This document shows, piece by piece, positions 39,347 to 48,601 of a DNA stretch of 64,000 nt (positions are counted from its first letter, which is position 1; each line of letters starts with the position of its first letter). Made by a program: the position numbers and the translations under genes. This DNA comes from Polyangiaceae bacterium. GTDB lineage: Bacteria; Myxococcota_A; Polyangia; Polyangiales; Polyangiaceae. Below the pieces are notes generated by a model, which saw nothing but the letters and a program-made list of their open reading frames with translations, did not search any database and was not told where the DNA came from. The DNA lies in NCBI GenBank assembly GCA_025937835.1, contig JAICQO010000020.1, positions 1 through 64,000 of the forward strand. The letters are read 5' to 3'.

Positions 39347-40186
39347 TCAGTGGTAGGTGACGGTGAACAGGGCGCCGGGGACCAGGGCGTGGGCTTTCAC
39401 GTCCACGAAGTCGTCGGAGTCGGACTTCAGGTTCGCGTTTGCATACACCACGCGCGCCACGCCTCCGATGCTCCACTGGTCCGCGACGAACACCTCGTAG
39501 CCGCCACCGACCATCAATCCGAGCCCAACGCCGCTGTACTTGTCCGGCGGAAAGGCCAGGTCGTCGTCGGCCTCGTCAGCGGTGATGACGCCGAAGCCGA
39601 CCGCCCCTTGAAAATGCAGGCCGAGCTCGGGATTCGGATACACGTCCACGAATGGCCCGATCACACCGACGGTGGTGCCTGCACCGTCCGCGGTGATCTC
39701 CGCCCCGCCTTCCTCCAACTCGTAGGAGGTGGTCGGCGTGTTCGCGCTGTAGATGCCGCCTCCGATCACGAGGCCGGGGATCGGAGTCCCGCCGAACGCG
39801 AGCTCCGACAAGACCGAGAACCCGGACGTCTTCCCTTCCAGATCCGTGTCGACGTCGGGCTCGACCTTCCCGATCAAACCGCCAAAGCCCAGACCCGCCC
39901 GGAAGTAGAACCCATCGTGCACCTCGACGCCGCGCGACGGCACCGGCGGCGGCGTGACGCTCACGGGCGGGGTCGGCTCCACCGGTGCTCCTGCGAGAGG
40001 AGGCGGCGGGCTGGCAGGCGCGGCCGTCGCTTCCACTGGCGGAGCTGGCGGCGGAGCTTCGGACGGCGCGGGCGGCGGCTGAACGGGCGGCGGAACCGCG
40101 CCCTGCGCGGCGGCGGATCCGGCAATCGCCGTCACGAAACCCGAGATTGAAGCTGCCAGAGCCAATCTAAAGCGCACGTCCCTCAT
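39347..40186 (-). CDS. Outer-membrane beta-barrel-like protein with Pro-rich linker
   Basis: 279 residues. A Sec signal ends AGSAAAQG, followed by about 65 residues of Pro/Ala/Glu linker (PPPVQPPPAPSEAPPPAP). From about residue 90 the sequence is a run of amphipathic strands with Gly turns: FYFRAGLGFGGLIG, FSVLSELAFGGTP, GLGLMVGGGYEVFV, HALVPGALFTVTYH. The C-terminal pattern fits an OmpW/OprF-like eight-stranded barrel but no family is assigned. It converges on recA with only 4 bp between stops. Confidence 0.72.
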   Translation of the reverse strand: MRDVRFRLALAASISGFVTAIAGSAAAQGAVPPPVQPPPAPSEAPPPAPPVEATAAPASPPPPLAGAPVEPTPPVSVTPPPVPSRGVEVHDGFYFRAGLGFGGLIGKVEPDVDTDLEGKTSGFSVLSELAFGGTPIPGLVIGGGIYSANTPTTSYELEEGGAEITADGAGTTVGVIGPFVDVYPNPELGLHFQGAVGFGVITADEADDDLAFPPDKYSGVGLGLMVGGGYEVFVADQWSIGGVARVVYANANLKSDSDDFVDVKAHALVPGALFTVTYH

Positions 40187-40290
40187 GGTCCAGCTTGTTA
40201 GTACGCCTCGAAACGAGACGTCAAAGAACCGGGCGGAGCGCGCGTTTCTCGCGCTTTCTTTCGATCGGCGCTAGCACGCTAACCCCTGCC

Positions 40291-41019
40291 ATGCGCCGCT
40301 TCGCCTCCATCCTCCTGCTCGCCGGCTCGTTCGCGACGAGCAGCTCGGCTTTCGGGTCGAACAAGTACCTCGAGATCCCGGCCACCGAGGACGTCGAGTC
40401 GTCGAGGGCGCACCACTACGCCAACCTCAGCAACCCCGAGGCGTTCGCGGAGCTCGACCGGCGCGGCATCGCCTACGTGCCCGCCACCCCGCCGATGCCG
40501 GGCGTCCGCGCGCCGATCCGCCTCAAGGGGCCGCTGAACGGCGTGTGGATTCATTCGTCCCTACCCGAGCCCGAGCGGGCGACGACTCCGTTCGAGATCC
40601 TCGACGCACGCCTGGCGCTGGCGCTCGACGACTTCACGGCCCTGCTCGCGCGCCACGGGATCGTCGAGATCGTCCATTTCACGATGTACCGCCCGGCCGG
40701 GACCAAAACCGATGACCCGAACGGGCCCCAGTCACGCCACCCCGGCGGCATGGCGATCGACGTGGGGGGCATGAAAAAGAAGAACGGCCAGTGGCTGGCT
40801 GTCGGCCCCCAGTGGCCCGCACACATAGGAGCCCAGACCTGCGGCCGCGGCGCGCGCTCGCTCAAGAGCCGCGCGGCCCGGGAGCTCGTCAGCATCGTCT
40901 GCGAAGCCTCCGATCTGCGGATCTTCCACTACATGCTCACCCCGCACTTCGATCCCGCTCACGCCGACCACCTGCACCTCGAGATCAAGCCCGGGGTCAA
41001 GTGGTTCCTCGTCAACTAG
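40291..41019 (+). CDS. Exported extensin-like / LAS-type peptidase-fold protein
   Basis: 242 residues from the ATG at 40291, the start that gives a Sec signal ending TSSSAFG. The C-terminal half has SRHPGGMAIDVGGM and DPAHADHLHLEI, matching the H-x6-D ... HxDHxH layout of extensin-like C-terminal and related LAS (DD-carboxypeptidase-fold) proteins; both zinc-ligand histidines and the Asp are retained. A Cys pair (QTCGRG...VCEAS) may form a disulfide. Predicted periplasmic peptidoglycan or peptide hydrolase; the substrate is not known. Not clearly in an operon; mgtE starts 72 bp after its stop. Confidence 0.78.
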   Translation: MRRFASILLLAGSFATSSSAFGSNKYLEIPATEDVESSRAHHYANLSNPEAFAELDRRGIAYVPATPPMPGVRAPIRLKGPLNGVWIHSSLPEPERATTPFEILDARLALALDDFTALLARHGIVEIVHFTMYRPAGTKTDDPNGPQSRHPGGMAIDVGGMKKKNGQWLAVGPQWPAHIGAQTCGRGARSLKSRAARELVSIVCEASDLRIFHYMLTPHFDPAHADHLHLEIKPGVKWFLVN

Positions 41020-41091
41020 CCTGTCGCCCGCGTCGGCACCAGCGAAGATCCACGCTTCCGCGAGCCACTCGCATCTGCTAAACGCGCCATA

Positions 41092-42474
41092 ATGCGGCTG
41101 GCGCGGCTGATCGGTCCCGAGCTCGCGACGTTCGTGCGCGAGTGTCCGGATCAGCTGCCGGAGCTGATCGACGAGATCCACCCGGAGGACATCGCCGACA
41201 TCGTCAGCGAGTTCGACGAGGAGCACGCGATCGAGCTGCTCACCCATCTGCCGGCGGACTACGCCGCGCAGGTGTTCGCGCGCCTCGACGAAGAGGTGCA
41301 GGGCGTGCTCGCCTCGAAGATGGAGCTGCGCTCGGCCGTGCGCATCGCCGGCGAGATGGACGCCGACGACGCCGCCGACTTCTTCAGCATCCTGCCGCCG
41401 AAGCTCGGCGAGCCGCTGCTCGAAGAGCTCGAGAAGGTCTCGCCGCAGGCCGCCGAAGAGATCACCGAGCTGCGCCGCTGGCCCGAGCGCAGCGCCGGCG
41501 GTCTGATGACGACCGACTACATCAGCGTCGGTCCCAGGCTCACGATCGGCGAGGCCGTCGAGGAAGTGCGCAAGGACGCGCGGGATGCCGAGACGGTCGA
41601 GACCATCTACGTCGTCGATTCGAACCACCGCCTGCTCGGCTACCTGACGCTCAGGAGCCTGCTGCTGTCCGACACGACCGATCCGGTGACGGACGTGATG
41701 CACAGCAACGTGATCAGCGTCCCGCCCGATCTCGACCAGGAAGACGTGGCCAAGGTGCTGGCCAAGTACGACTTGCACACTCTGCCGGTGGTCGCGCCGA
41801 CGCAAGAGATGCTGGGCGTCATCACCTCCGACGACATCCTCGACGTGGTCGTCGAAGAGCAGGGCGAGGACGTCCAGAAGATGGGCGCCATCGCCCCCAT
41901 CCAGGAGGGTTACTTCGACGCGGGCATCGGCGAGTACCTGAAGAAGCGCGCGCCCTGGCTGGTGGTGTTGTTCGTCGGTGGCTTCTTCACGACCACTGCC
42001 ATGAAGCAGTTCGATCACATGCTGGCTGCCGTGGCCCAGCTCGCGTTCTACGTGCCGCTGCTCGTGTCGGCGGGAGGCAACTCGGGCTCGCAGTCGTCCA
42101 CGCTCGTGATCCGCGGTCTGGCGGTCGGTGACATCCAGAGCCGCGACTGGTGGCGGGTGCTCCAGCGCGAGTTCATCCAGGGGGTGGTGCTCGGCGCCAT
42201 GCTCGGGGCGCTGGGCGTGCTTCGGGTGGCGATCGCCGGCGATGGGATGAGCTTCGCCTTCCTGATCGCTTTCACCATTTTGTGCATCGTGGTGATGGGC
42301 TGCGTGGTGGGCGGAATGCTGCCTCTGCTGCTCAGTCGGCTGGGGCTCGACCCCGCGACCAGCTCGAACCCCTTCATCGCCACGCTCGTCGACGTGCTCG
42401 GGATCGTGATTTACTTGCGCGCGGCCCAGTGGCTGCTGGCCGGGGCCCTCGCGACCGGACACGCTGGAAGTTGA
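41092..42474 (+). CDS. mgtE: MgtE magnesium transporter
   Basis: 460 residues. The N-terminal MgtE_N helical domain (LPELIDEIHPEDIADIVSEF, LLTHLPADYAAQVFARLD) is followed by two CBS domains (about 140-260: LMTTDYISVGPRLTIGEAV and VMHSNVISVPPDLDQEDV) and five membrane helices. The pore signature PLLVSAGGNSGSQSSTL is intact. MgtE is a Mg2+-gated channel for magnesium uptake in the inner membrane. The 72-bp upstream gap is too short for an M-box riboswitch and shows none. Confidence 0.95.
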   Translation: MRLARLIGPELATFVRECPDQLPELIDEIHPEDIADIVSEFDEEHAIELLTHLPADYAAQVFARLDEEVQGVLASKMELRSAVRIAGEMDADDAADFFSILPPKLGEPLLEELEKVSPQAAEEITELRRWPERSAGGLMTTDYISVGPRLTIGEAVEEVRKDARDAETVETIYVVDSNHRLLGYLTLRSLLLSDTTDPVTDVMHSNVISVPPDLDQEDVAKVLAKYDLHTLPVVAPTQEMLGVITSDDILDVVVEEQGEDVQKMGAIAPIQEGYFDAGIGEYLKKRAPWLVVLFVGGFFTTTAMKQFDHMLAAVAQLAFYVPLLVSAGGNSGSQSSTLVIRGLAVGDIQSRDWWRVLQREFIQGVVLGAMLGALGVLRVAIAGDGMSFAFLIAFTILCIVVMGCVVGGMLPLLLSRLGLDPATSSNPFIATLVDVLGIVIYLRAAQWLLAGALATGHAGS

Positions 42475-42526
42475 CAGCCGGAGTGCCCCCGCGATGATAG
42501 GCAGGCCGACGGCGGGCCGCCCCTGA

Positions 42527-45016
42527 ATGCCGACCCTCAGTTCCAACATCGTGAAGCGCGAGGTGGCGTCTCCCAAAGACGTCGAGCTGGCCCTCGCCCG
42601 CCAGTCTCTGCACGGCGGCGATCTGATCACGAACCTGCTCGAGGTCGCGAACCTGAACGAGGAGCGGCTGCTGCGTACGATCGCCGAGAGCCTCGGGCTC
42701 GAAGCCGCGCCTGCCGGCGAGCTGCCTCCGTCGGGCGACGGCCTGCTGCGTCTGGTTCCGTCGGACGTCGCGCGCCGTCACGGCTTCTTCCCACTGTCGG
42801 AAGAGGACGGCGCATTGGTCGTCGCGGTCAGCGAACCGCTCGGGAGTGACGCCGAGAGCGACCTCGAATTCTCCCTGGGCCTCAAGGTGGTCCAGAAGGC
42901 CGCAATACTCGTGAGGGTGAAGCAAGCGCTGGCTCGGGATTACGGCGTGCCGCTCGATCGCCGCTTCGCTCGCGTCGTGGCCCGGCTCGACGGCAAGCCC
43001 GATCCGAGCCCCAGCGTCCCGCCCGGGCCCGTCGCCCGCCGCGAGCCGACGCTGCCGCCCGAGGCGCTGCCCGAGCAGGCCGCGCGCCGGAGCTCGAGCG
43101 CTTCCCTGGATTTTCGGGCGCTCGCGGGCAAGGGTCCCCGCTACTCGGCCCCGCGCCGGCGGATCGGCCCGTACACCGTGGCGATGGCCGAGCACGACCT
43201 GTTCGAGGCCTCGCAGCGCGACCAGGTCGTGACCACGTTCTTCGATTTCGCGTCGCAGTACTTCGAGTACGCGGCGCTGTTCGTGGTCCAGGGGGACCTC
43301 GCCGAGGGTCGCGACGCCCACGGCTCGGGCGCTCCGCGCACGAAGGTGCAGGGCATCGGCGTGCCGCTCGATCTTCCGAGCTCGTTGTCCGCGTTGGTCT
43401 CGGGGCGCGAGCCCTTCCGGCTATCTCGCTTCGCGCCCTCCGGCATCGACGGCGCCATGGTGAAAGACCTCGAGCGCAAGCCGGGCCCGCTCGTGCTGCT
43501 GGTGCCGGTGCGCGTCCGCGATCGCGCCGTGCTCGTGCTCTACGGCGATCACGGCGACCAAGACGTGAGGCTCGAGGCCGTGGGCGACGTGATCTCGTTC
43601 TTGCCGCTGGTGAGCGCGGCGCTCGAGCGCGTGATCTTGAAGCGCAAGGGCATCGCTCCGCGGCCCTCGATACCGCCGCGCTCGATCCGGCCCGGGGAAC
43701 CGTCGCGGGTCTCCGTGCCTCCGACGCGGATGCTCCACTCCGAGCCGCCCCGCCCGCTCGACCATTCCCCGACTCCCCGCCCCGTCCTCTCGGTCGGGCC
43801 GGCCCTGCGCCACCCGACGCCCGCCCCGGTCTCGCTCGCCCCGCCGCTCGCCGACCCTGACGCTTCGCAGGTGATCGCCGCGGCAACCGGCGCCACGCCA
43901 CCCTGGTCGAGCGCTCCGGGTCCGGTCGATGTGCCGCCCCCGCCCCCGCCGCCGTTTCTCGACCCACAGGAAGAGGCGCCCGCGCGGGACAGCGGCGACT
44001 TCTCGGCGAACGAGCTCGGCACCAAGCCCGGCGTCGGCTCCGAGTCGAGCGATGCCGCGCCGGACAGCTCGCAGCGCCCGCCGCCGCCCCCGCCGCTGGA
44101 AGAAGCAGCGCCTTCGCCGGGCGCGCGCGACGCCAGAGAAGACCTCGCCGCGTACGCAGGCCCGAGCGCGACGGAGCTGCTCCAGTCGCTCGTGTCGGGC
44201 GATCCTCGCGCCGCCGATCGCCTGGTGAGCCTGGGCCTCAGCGCAGTGCCGGTGCTGATCGGCGCACTCCCAGGGCCTATCACCTCCGAGCTTCGCCGCG
44301 GCCCGGGCGACGGCCCTCCGCGCGCCTCCGACTGCGGCCCGCTGCTCAAGGTTTTGGTCCGGATCGGGCCCAAAGCCGCGAGCATGGTCGCCGTTCGCGC
44401 GAGCGACACCGATCCGGTGATCCGCGCCTGGGCGACGCGCCTGCTCGGCGAAATGCCGAGCGCGGACTCGGCCGAAGCCGTTGCCCTGCGCTTCCTCGAT
44501 CAAGACATCGAGGTGCGCCGCGCCGCGCTCGCAGCGGGTCGCATGCTGCACAGCCATCCGACCGCGTCCGAGTCGCTGTCCAATGCACTCTCCGACGTGC
44601 TCGGCGACCCCGGCAAGTCCGACGAGGTCCGGCACATGGCCATCGAGGCCATCGCCGACCTGCGCGAAGCGCGCGCCATTCCGGGGCTGATCCGCGCGCT
44701 CGAGTCGGGCTCGAACGAGATCCGCCGCTCGGCGCACTGGGCGCTCGTCGTGCTCACTCGACAAGACTTCAAGGACGACCCCGCGTTCTGGGAAGCGTGG
44801 TGGCTCGAGAACTCCACGCGCCATCGGATCGAGTGGCTGATCGACGCGCTGATGCATCCCGAGCAAGAGATCCGACGCGCCGCCGGCGACGAGCTCAAGA
44901 GCTCGACCAAGGAGTACTTCGGCTACTACGACGATCTCTCGCCGCGCGAGCGCGAGCGCGCCCAGGGCCGTTACCGCGACTGGTGGACCAGCAAAGGAAA
45001 GTTGCGCTTCCACTGA
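42527..45016 (+). CDS. MshEN-type N-terminal domain plus C-terminal HEAT repeats
   Basis: 829 residues. Residues 1-150 resemble the N-terminal domain of type II secretion ATPases (LARQSLHGGDLITNLLEVANLNEERLLRTIAE and LVPSDVARRHGFFPLSEEDGALVVAVSEPLG with IAxAL-like KQALARDYG), the MshEN fold that can bind c-di-GMP. There is no ATPase core. A middle GAF-like segment (GPYTVAMAEHDLFEASQRDQVV...YAALFVVQGDLAEGR) and a Pro-rich linker of about 160 residues lead to HEAT repeats from about 560 (DRLVSLGLSAVPVLIGAL, DPVIRAWATRLLGEM, DIEVRRAALAAGRML, AIPGLIRALESGSNEIRRSAHW). Likely a cytosolic scaffold in surface motility or secretion control. Confidence 0.78.
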   Translation: MPTLSSNIVKREVASPKDVELALARQSLHGGDLITNLLEVANLNEERLLRTIAESLGLEAAPAGELPPSGDGLLRLVPSDVARRHGFFPLSEEDGALVVAVSEPLGSDAESDLEFSLGLKVVQKAAILVRVKQALARDYGVPLDRRFARVVARLDGKPDPSPSVPPGPVARREPTLPPEALPEQAARRSSSASLDFRALAGKGPRYSAPRRRIGPYTVAMAEHDLFEASQRDQVVTTFFDFASQYFEYAALFVVQGDLAEGRDAHGSGAPRTKVQGIGVPLDLPSSLSALVSGREPFRLSRFAPSGIDGAMVKDLERKPGPLVLLVPVRVRDRAVLVLYGDHGDQDVRLEAVGDVISFLPLVSAALERVILKRKGIAPRPSIPPRSIRPGEPSRVSVPPTRMLHSEPPRPLDHSPTPRPVLSVGPALRHPTPAPVSLAPPLADPDASQVIAAATGATPPWSSAPGPVDVPPPPPPPFLDPQEEAPARDSGDFSANELGTKPGVGSESSDAAPDSSQRPPPPPPLEEAAPSPGARDAREDLAAYAGPSATELLQSLVSGDPRAADRLVSLGLSAVPVLIGALPGPITSELRRGPGDGPPRASDCGPLLKVLVRIGPKAASMVAVRASDTDPVIRAWATRLLGEMPSADSAEAVALRFLDQDIEVRRAALAAGRMLHSHPTASESLSNALSDVLGDPGKSDEVRHMAIEAIADLREARAIPGLIRALESGSNEIRRSAHWALVVLTRQDFKDDPAFWEAWWLENSTRHRIEWLIDALMHPEQEIRRAAGDELKSSTKEYFGYYDDLSPRERERAQGRYRDWWTSKGKLRFH

Positions 45017-45130
45017 CGGCGTGGGGAGCCGTGCCACGGGAAAAGTTCGTGTGATTTCGCGGGTCGGGATCCTGAACGAGTGTCCGTCTCGACAGCCTCG
45101 GCAGGAGCGTGCGAAAAGCCGGGCTCCGTG

Positions 45131-45331
45131 ATGAACCAGCCCTCGCAGCTCGACCCGGCTCTGCGCGCCGCGAACCTGGCCCTCGCCGGACGTAAACACC
45201 GCGAGGTCGTGCGCCGAGCCGCCATCGAGCTCGGCAGCGTCGACTCGCGCCACGGGCCCTGGGAAGCCATCGCCGTGTTCTCGGTGGCGATGTTCTCCCT
45301 GCTGTTGGTGATCGGGCTGTGGTTCTGGTGA
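45131..45331 (+). CDS. Small C-terminally anchored membrane protein
   Basis: 66 residues from the ATG at 45131 (a GTG at 45080 would add 17). The N-terminal 40 residues are helical and charged (LDPALRAANLALAGRKHREVVRRAAIELG), and one membrane helix closes the protein (EAIAVFSVAMFSLLLVIGLWFW). No family recognised. It stands alone between the MshEN/HEAT gene and a convergent lipoprotein gene (27-bp gap). Confidence 0.55.
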   Translation: MNQPSQLDPALRAANLALAGRKHREVVRRAAIELGSVDSRHGPWEAIAVFSVAMFSLLLVIGLWFW

Positions 45332-45358
45332 GGGGCCGCCTCCGCTCGGGCGCGCGGC

Positions 45359-45862
45359 TTACTCGCCCGCGTTCGCCATGCCCGATTTCTTCGCGCCCGT
45401 GAGATCCACGTCCCACTCCAGGGTGTGCTCGGGGCCGGTGTACGTGCGGACAATCACCGCCTCCATCGCGCGCAGCACGCATTTCCCGACCGTCGTGTCC
45501 GCGTAGGGTTCGCCGAGCCGCGCTTCCTTGACGCGGCCGTCGTTCGCGAACACGAGCGTGACGCGCGCTTTACCCTTGGGTGCCTTCTCGGTCACCGACT
45601 CGGGGCACGTCTCTGCGGAGCGGGATGCGCGCTTCAGCTCGAGCTCGGCAAACGGCTGATCCCACTGGCGCTTCTTCTCGTCTTCGGTGACCTCCGGCGC
45701 GGCGTAGTCGCTCGGATCTCTGCCGAGCTTCTCTTGCTCGGCCGCCAGCGCTTCCTGCTCTGCGACGATCTCGTCCGGCGACTTCGCGCCCTGACCTTCG
45801 CCGTACGAGGGGCCACAACCGATCAACGCCGTACCAATCAGTGCCAGAACGAGCCTGCTCAT
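45359..45862 (-). CDS. Lipoprotein with AgmX/PglI- or TonB-C-like domain
   Basis: 167 residues from the ATG at 45862, which gives a signal ending GTALIGCGPS (lipobox). After a Glu/Lys-rich helical segment comes a small domain, KGKARVTLVFANDGRVKEARLGEPYADTTVGKCVLRAME (given in part here: VTLVFANDGRVKEARLG and GKCVLRAMEAV), which follows the pattern of the AgmX/PglI C-terminal domain in myxobacteria: strand, D-G-x-V turn and a Cys before a helix. Motility or envelope protein interaction is possible; function unproven. Confidence 0.7.
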   Translation of the reverse strand: MSRLVLALIGTALIGCGPSYGEGQGAKSPDEIVAEQEALAAEQEKLGRDPSDYAAPEVTEDEKKRQWDQPFAELELKRASRSAETCPESVTEKAPKGKARVTLVFANDGRVKEARLGEPYADTTVGKCVLRAMEAVIVRTYTGPEHTLEWDVDLTGAKKSGMANAGE

Positions 45863-45916
45863 GGGGCGCGATGTTATGCCGAGATTTCCGGGCTCGGCAA
45901 CGGCAATCAAGGGCGC

Positions 45917-47281
45917 TTACAAATCCGTGATTTCGTAGTCCTTGATCTTGTAGAGCAGCGCGCGATGGCTGATTTCCAGCACTTCCGCGGCGCGCGTGCG
46001 GTTGCCCTTGGTCTTCTGCAGGGCCCGGCGGATGAGGATCTCTTCGATGACGCGCATCGTCTTCTTCACGCTCAGCTCACCACTCGCCAGGTGTAGCTGC
46101 ACGGCGTCGCGCGCCTCGCGGATCCGCTCCGGCAGGTCGGCGGCGACGATCTGCTCGCCCTCCGAAAGGACCATCGCGCGCTCGATGGTATTCTCGAGCT
46201 CCCGAACGTTTCCAGGCCAGGCGTACTCGTAGAGCAGGCGCCGCGCCTCGGTGTCGATACCGCGGATGCCTGTCCCGAGCCGCGTATTGTTCTTCGCCAC
46301 GAAGTGTTCGATGAGCAGCGGCACGTCGTCGCGTCGCTCGCGGAGCGGCGGCACGTGGATGTGCAGCACGTTGAGCCGATAGAACAAATCTTCGCGAAAG
46401 CGGCCGGCCTTGGTCTCCGCCGCCACGTCGCGGTGAGTCGCAGCCACGATCCGCACGTCTACCTGCACGTCCCGAGCTTCGCCGAGGCGCCGGATCTTCT
46501 CGTCTTCGAGCACGCGTAGCAGCTTCACCTGCAGACCGAGCGGCAGCTCGCCGATCTCGTCCAGGAACAGCGTACCCGTGTGCGCCTCCTCGAACAGCCC
46601 GCGCCGATCCTGAACGGCATCGGTGAATGCGCCTTTTTTGTGCCCGAACAGCTCGCTCTCGAGCAGGTTCTCCGGAATCGCCCCGCAGTTGACGGCGACG
46701 AACGGTCCGCCGCGCCGGCTCGAGCGGCGGTGCACCGCACGCGCCACGAGCTCCTTGCCCGTTCCGCTCTCACCGGTCACCAGCACGGTCGTCTTGTAGT
46801 CGGCGATCTTGGCGATGGTGCGGAAGATCTCCTGCATGCTCCCGCTCTTGGCGAGGATGTCCTCGAAGCGGTGTTCCTTGCGGATCTCGTCTCGCAGCGC
46901 GCGGTTCTCGCGGCGCAAGGTCTCGCGCTCCTCGGCCTTGCGCAGGGTCAGCACCACTTCGTCCGGCTTGAACGGCTTCTGGACGTAGTCGTAGGCGCCG
47001 GCCTTCATGGCCTCGATCGCCATGTCCATGTTCCCGTAAGCGCTCATCACGATCACGGTGGCGTCGTTGCCCTTGGCGCGCAGCGTCTCGAGTAGATCGA
47101 GCCCGCCCATCTTCGGCATGCGCACGTCCGTGAGCACCACGTCGGGCCCGAACGAATCCACGAGCGCGAGCCCCTCCTCGCCGCTGGCAGCGGTTTCGAC
47201 CTCGTAACCGTGCCTTCGCAACAAGGTGCGGAGCACCAACCTCAAATTTTCTTCGTCGTCGACGACAAGGACCCGGCGCAC
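45917..47281 (-). CDS. NtrC-family sigma-54 response regulator
   Basis: 454 residues from the GTG at 47281, which puts the receiver fold at the N-terminus ([15 protein letters not shown]); a TTG 39 bp upstream is less likely. Receiver phospho-acceptor is Asp52 ([13 protein letters not shown]). The AAA+ domain has Walker A GESGTGKE (170-177), the sigma-54 contact loop written GAFTDA (217-222; usually GAFTGA), and Walker [15 protein letters not shown] Fis-type helix-turn-helix closes the protein ([20 protein letters not shown]). It activates sigma-54 promoters on phosphorylation by a sensor kinase not found in this window. Confidence 0.92.
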   Translation of the reverse strand: MRRVLVVDDEENLRLVLRTLLRRHGYEVETAASGEEGLALVDSFGPDVVLTDVRMPKMGGLDLLETLRAKGNDATVIVMSAYGNMDMAIEAMKAGAYDYVQKPFKPDEVVLTLRKAEERETLRRENRALRDEIRKEHRFEDILAKSGSMQEIFRTIAKIADYKTTVLVTGESGTGKELVARAVHRRSSRRGGPFVAVNCGAIPENLLESELFGHKKGAFTDAVQDRRGLFEEAHTGTLFLDEIGELPLGLQVKLLRVLEDEKIRRLGEARDVQVDVRIVAATHRDVAAETKAGRFREDLFYRLNVLHIHVPPLRERRDDVPLLIEHFVAKNNTRLGTGIRGIDTEARRLLYEYAWPGNVRELENTIERAMVLSEGEQIVAADLPERIREARDAVQLHLASGELSVKKTMRVIEEILIRRALQKTKGNRTRAAEVLEISHRALLYKIKDYEITDL

Positions 47282-47380
47282 TGTGCAAAAAATGCTAACT
47301 TCGGCGCTTCCGGTCCGCAACCAAGTTCAGATCTGCCGCGAATCGCTCATTGCGGCGCGGTTTCTGATACAGGGCAGGCC

Positions 47381-48601
47381 ATGTGGTGCGGCATCGACCA
47401 GCTCTACGGTGGCTCTCTGGCAGCTCTTCGCCGACGCCTGCGCGGCGCCCGCTTGGGGGTGTTGACCCATGCGGCCGCCCTCGATCGGCGCGGCCAGCAC
47501 TGCCTTTCGGTGCTCGACGAGCTGGGCGTCGCTCCGCGTTTGGTCTTCGCGCCGGAGCACGGGCTGCACGGCGCCGCGCAGGCGGAAGAGCCGGTGGCTG
47601 GCGCTCCCGCGCCCGAAGGTGGAGCACGCCCGCCGATCGTGAGCCTTTACGGCAGCACCAAGGCCGACCTCACCCCCACCGCGGAGGACCTGGCGGAGCT
47701 CGACCTGCTCGTGATCGACCTCGCCGACGTCGGCAGCCGTTACTACACGTACGTGTGGACGGCGCTGATCGCAGCGCGCGCCGCCCGCGAGCGCGGCATT
47801 CACGTGGTGGTGCTCGATCGCCCGAACCCGCTCTCCGGCGATCCGACGACGATCGAGGGCGCGCCGCAAGCCGAAGGCTACACCTCGTTCGTCGGCCTCG
47901 AGCCGCTGCCGATCCGGCACGCGCTCACGCTCGGTGAGATCCTCGCGCTGTTCTTCGAACGCGACGGCTCCCCGCTCGGCCCGGAGGGAGCGCTGTCCGT
48001 CGTCGGCACACTCGGTTGGGAACGCCACCGCACCGCCGAAGCCTGGGGTCGCCCGTTCGTGATGCCCTCGCCCAACATGCCGACGCTCGAGACCGCTCTC
48101 GTCTACCCGGGCGGTTGCCTGATCGAAGGCACGAACCTCTCGGAGGGGCGCGGCACCACGGCCCCCTTTCAGATCGTGGGAGCGCCTTTCCTCGACGCCG
48201 AGCGTTTGGCGCAGGAGCTCACCCAGGTGGGCGTGCTGGGCGCGTGGGTCCGTCCCATCCATTTCAAGCCGAGCTTCGACAAGCACGCCGGCGTCACCTG
48301 CCACGGCGTGATGCTCCACGTCACGAACCCGAGGTTGTTCCGTCCCGTCGCGACCTACCTGACCTTGATCTCGCTCGCACGCCGGATGGCGCCCGAGGCC
48401 TTCGCCTTCCGCGACACGCCGTACGAGTTCGAGACCGATCGACCCGCCTTCGATTTGCTGACCGGCTCCGATCGCGCGCGCCGCCTCATCCTCGAGGGGG
48501 CGCCTGCCGAGGACGTGGTGGCGGAGGTGGCGCCGATCGATCCGAAGCTCCGGGAGAGCGTGGCTGAGGCGGAAGCTCGGCTCGGGCGCGCGCTTTCGTA
48601 G
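47381..48601 (+). CDS. namZ: NamZ-type exo-beta-N-acetylmuramidase (DUF1343, GH171)
   Basis: 406 residues from the ATG at 47381 with GGGCAGG upstream. Motifs of the DUF1343/NamZ family: LVFAPEHGLHGAAQAEE, VSLYGSTKADLTPTAEDL, LLVIDLADVGSRYYTYVWT, VVLDRPNPLSG, LEPLPIRHALTLGEI, VMPSPNMPTLETALVYPGG, LIEGTNLSEGRGTT and a C-terminal IDPKLRESV segment. NamZ enzymes remove MurNAc from the non-reducing end of peptidoglycan fragments for wall recycling. There is no signal peptide, so a cytosolic recycling role is likely. The 3' end overlaps the opposite-strand cyclase gene by 116 bp. Confidence 0.9.
   Translation: MWCGIDQLYGGSLAALRRRLRGARLGVLTHAAALDRRGQHCLSVLDELGVAPRLVFAPEHGLHGAAQAEEPVAGAPAPEGGARPPIVSLYGSTKADLTPTAEDLAELDLLVIDLADVGSRYYTYVWTALIAARAARERGIHVVVLDRPNPLSGDPTTIEGAPQAEGYTSFVGLEPLPIRHALTLGEILALFFERDGSPLGPEGALSVVGTLGWERHRTAEAWGRPFVMPSPNMPTLETALVYPGGCLIEGTNLSEGRGTTAPFQIVGAPFLDAERLAQELTQVGVLGAWVRPIHFKPSFDKHAGVTCHGVMLHVTNPRLFRPVATYLTLISLARRMAPEAFAFRDTPYEFETDRPAFDLLTGSDRARRLILEGAPAEDVVAEVAPIDPKLRESVAEAEARLGRALS

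Noticed and set aside
41020-41091. Mg2+ (M-box) riboswitch before mgtE
   Set aside because: Only 72 bp are available and no M-box features are visible.
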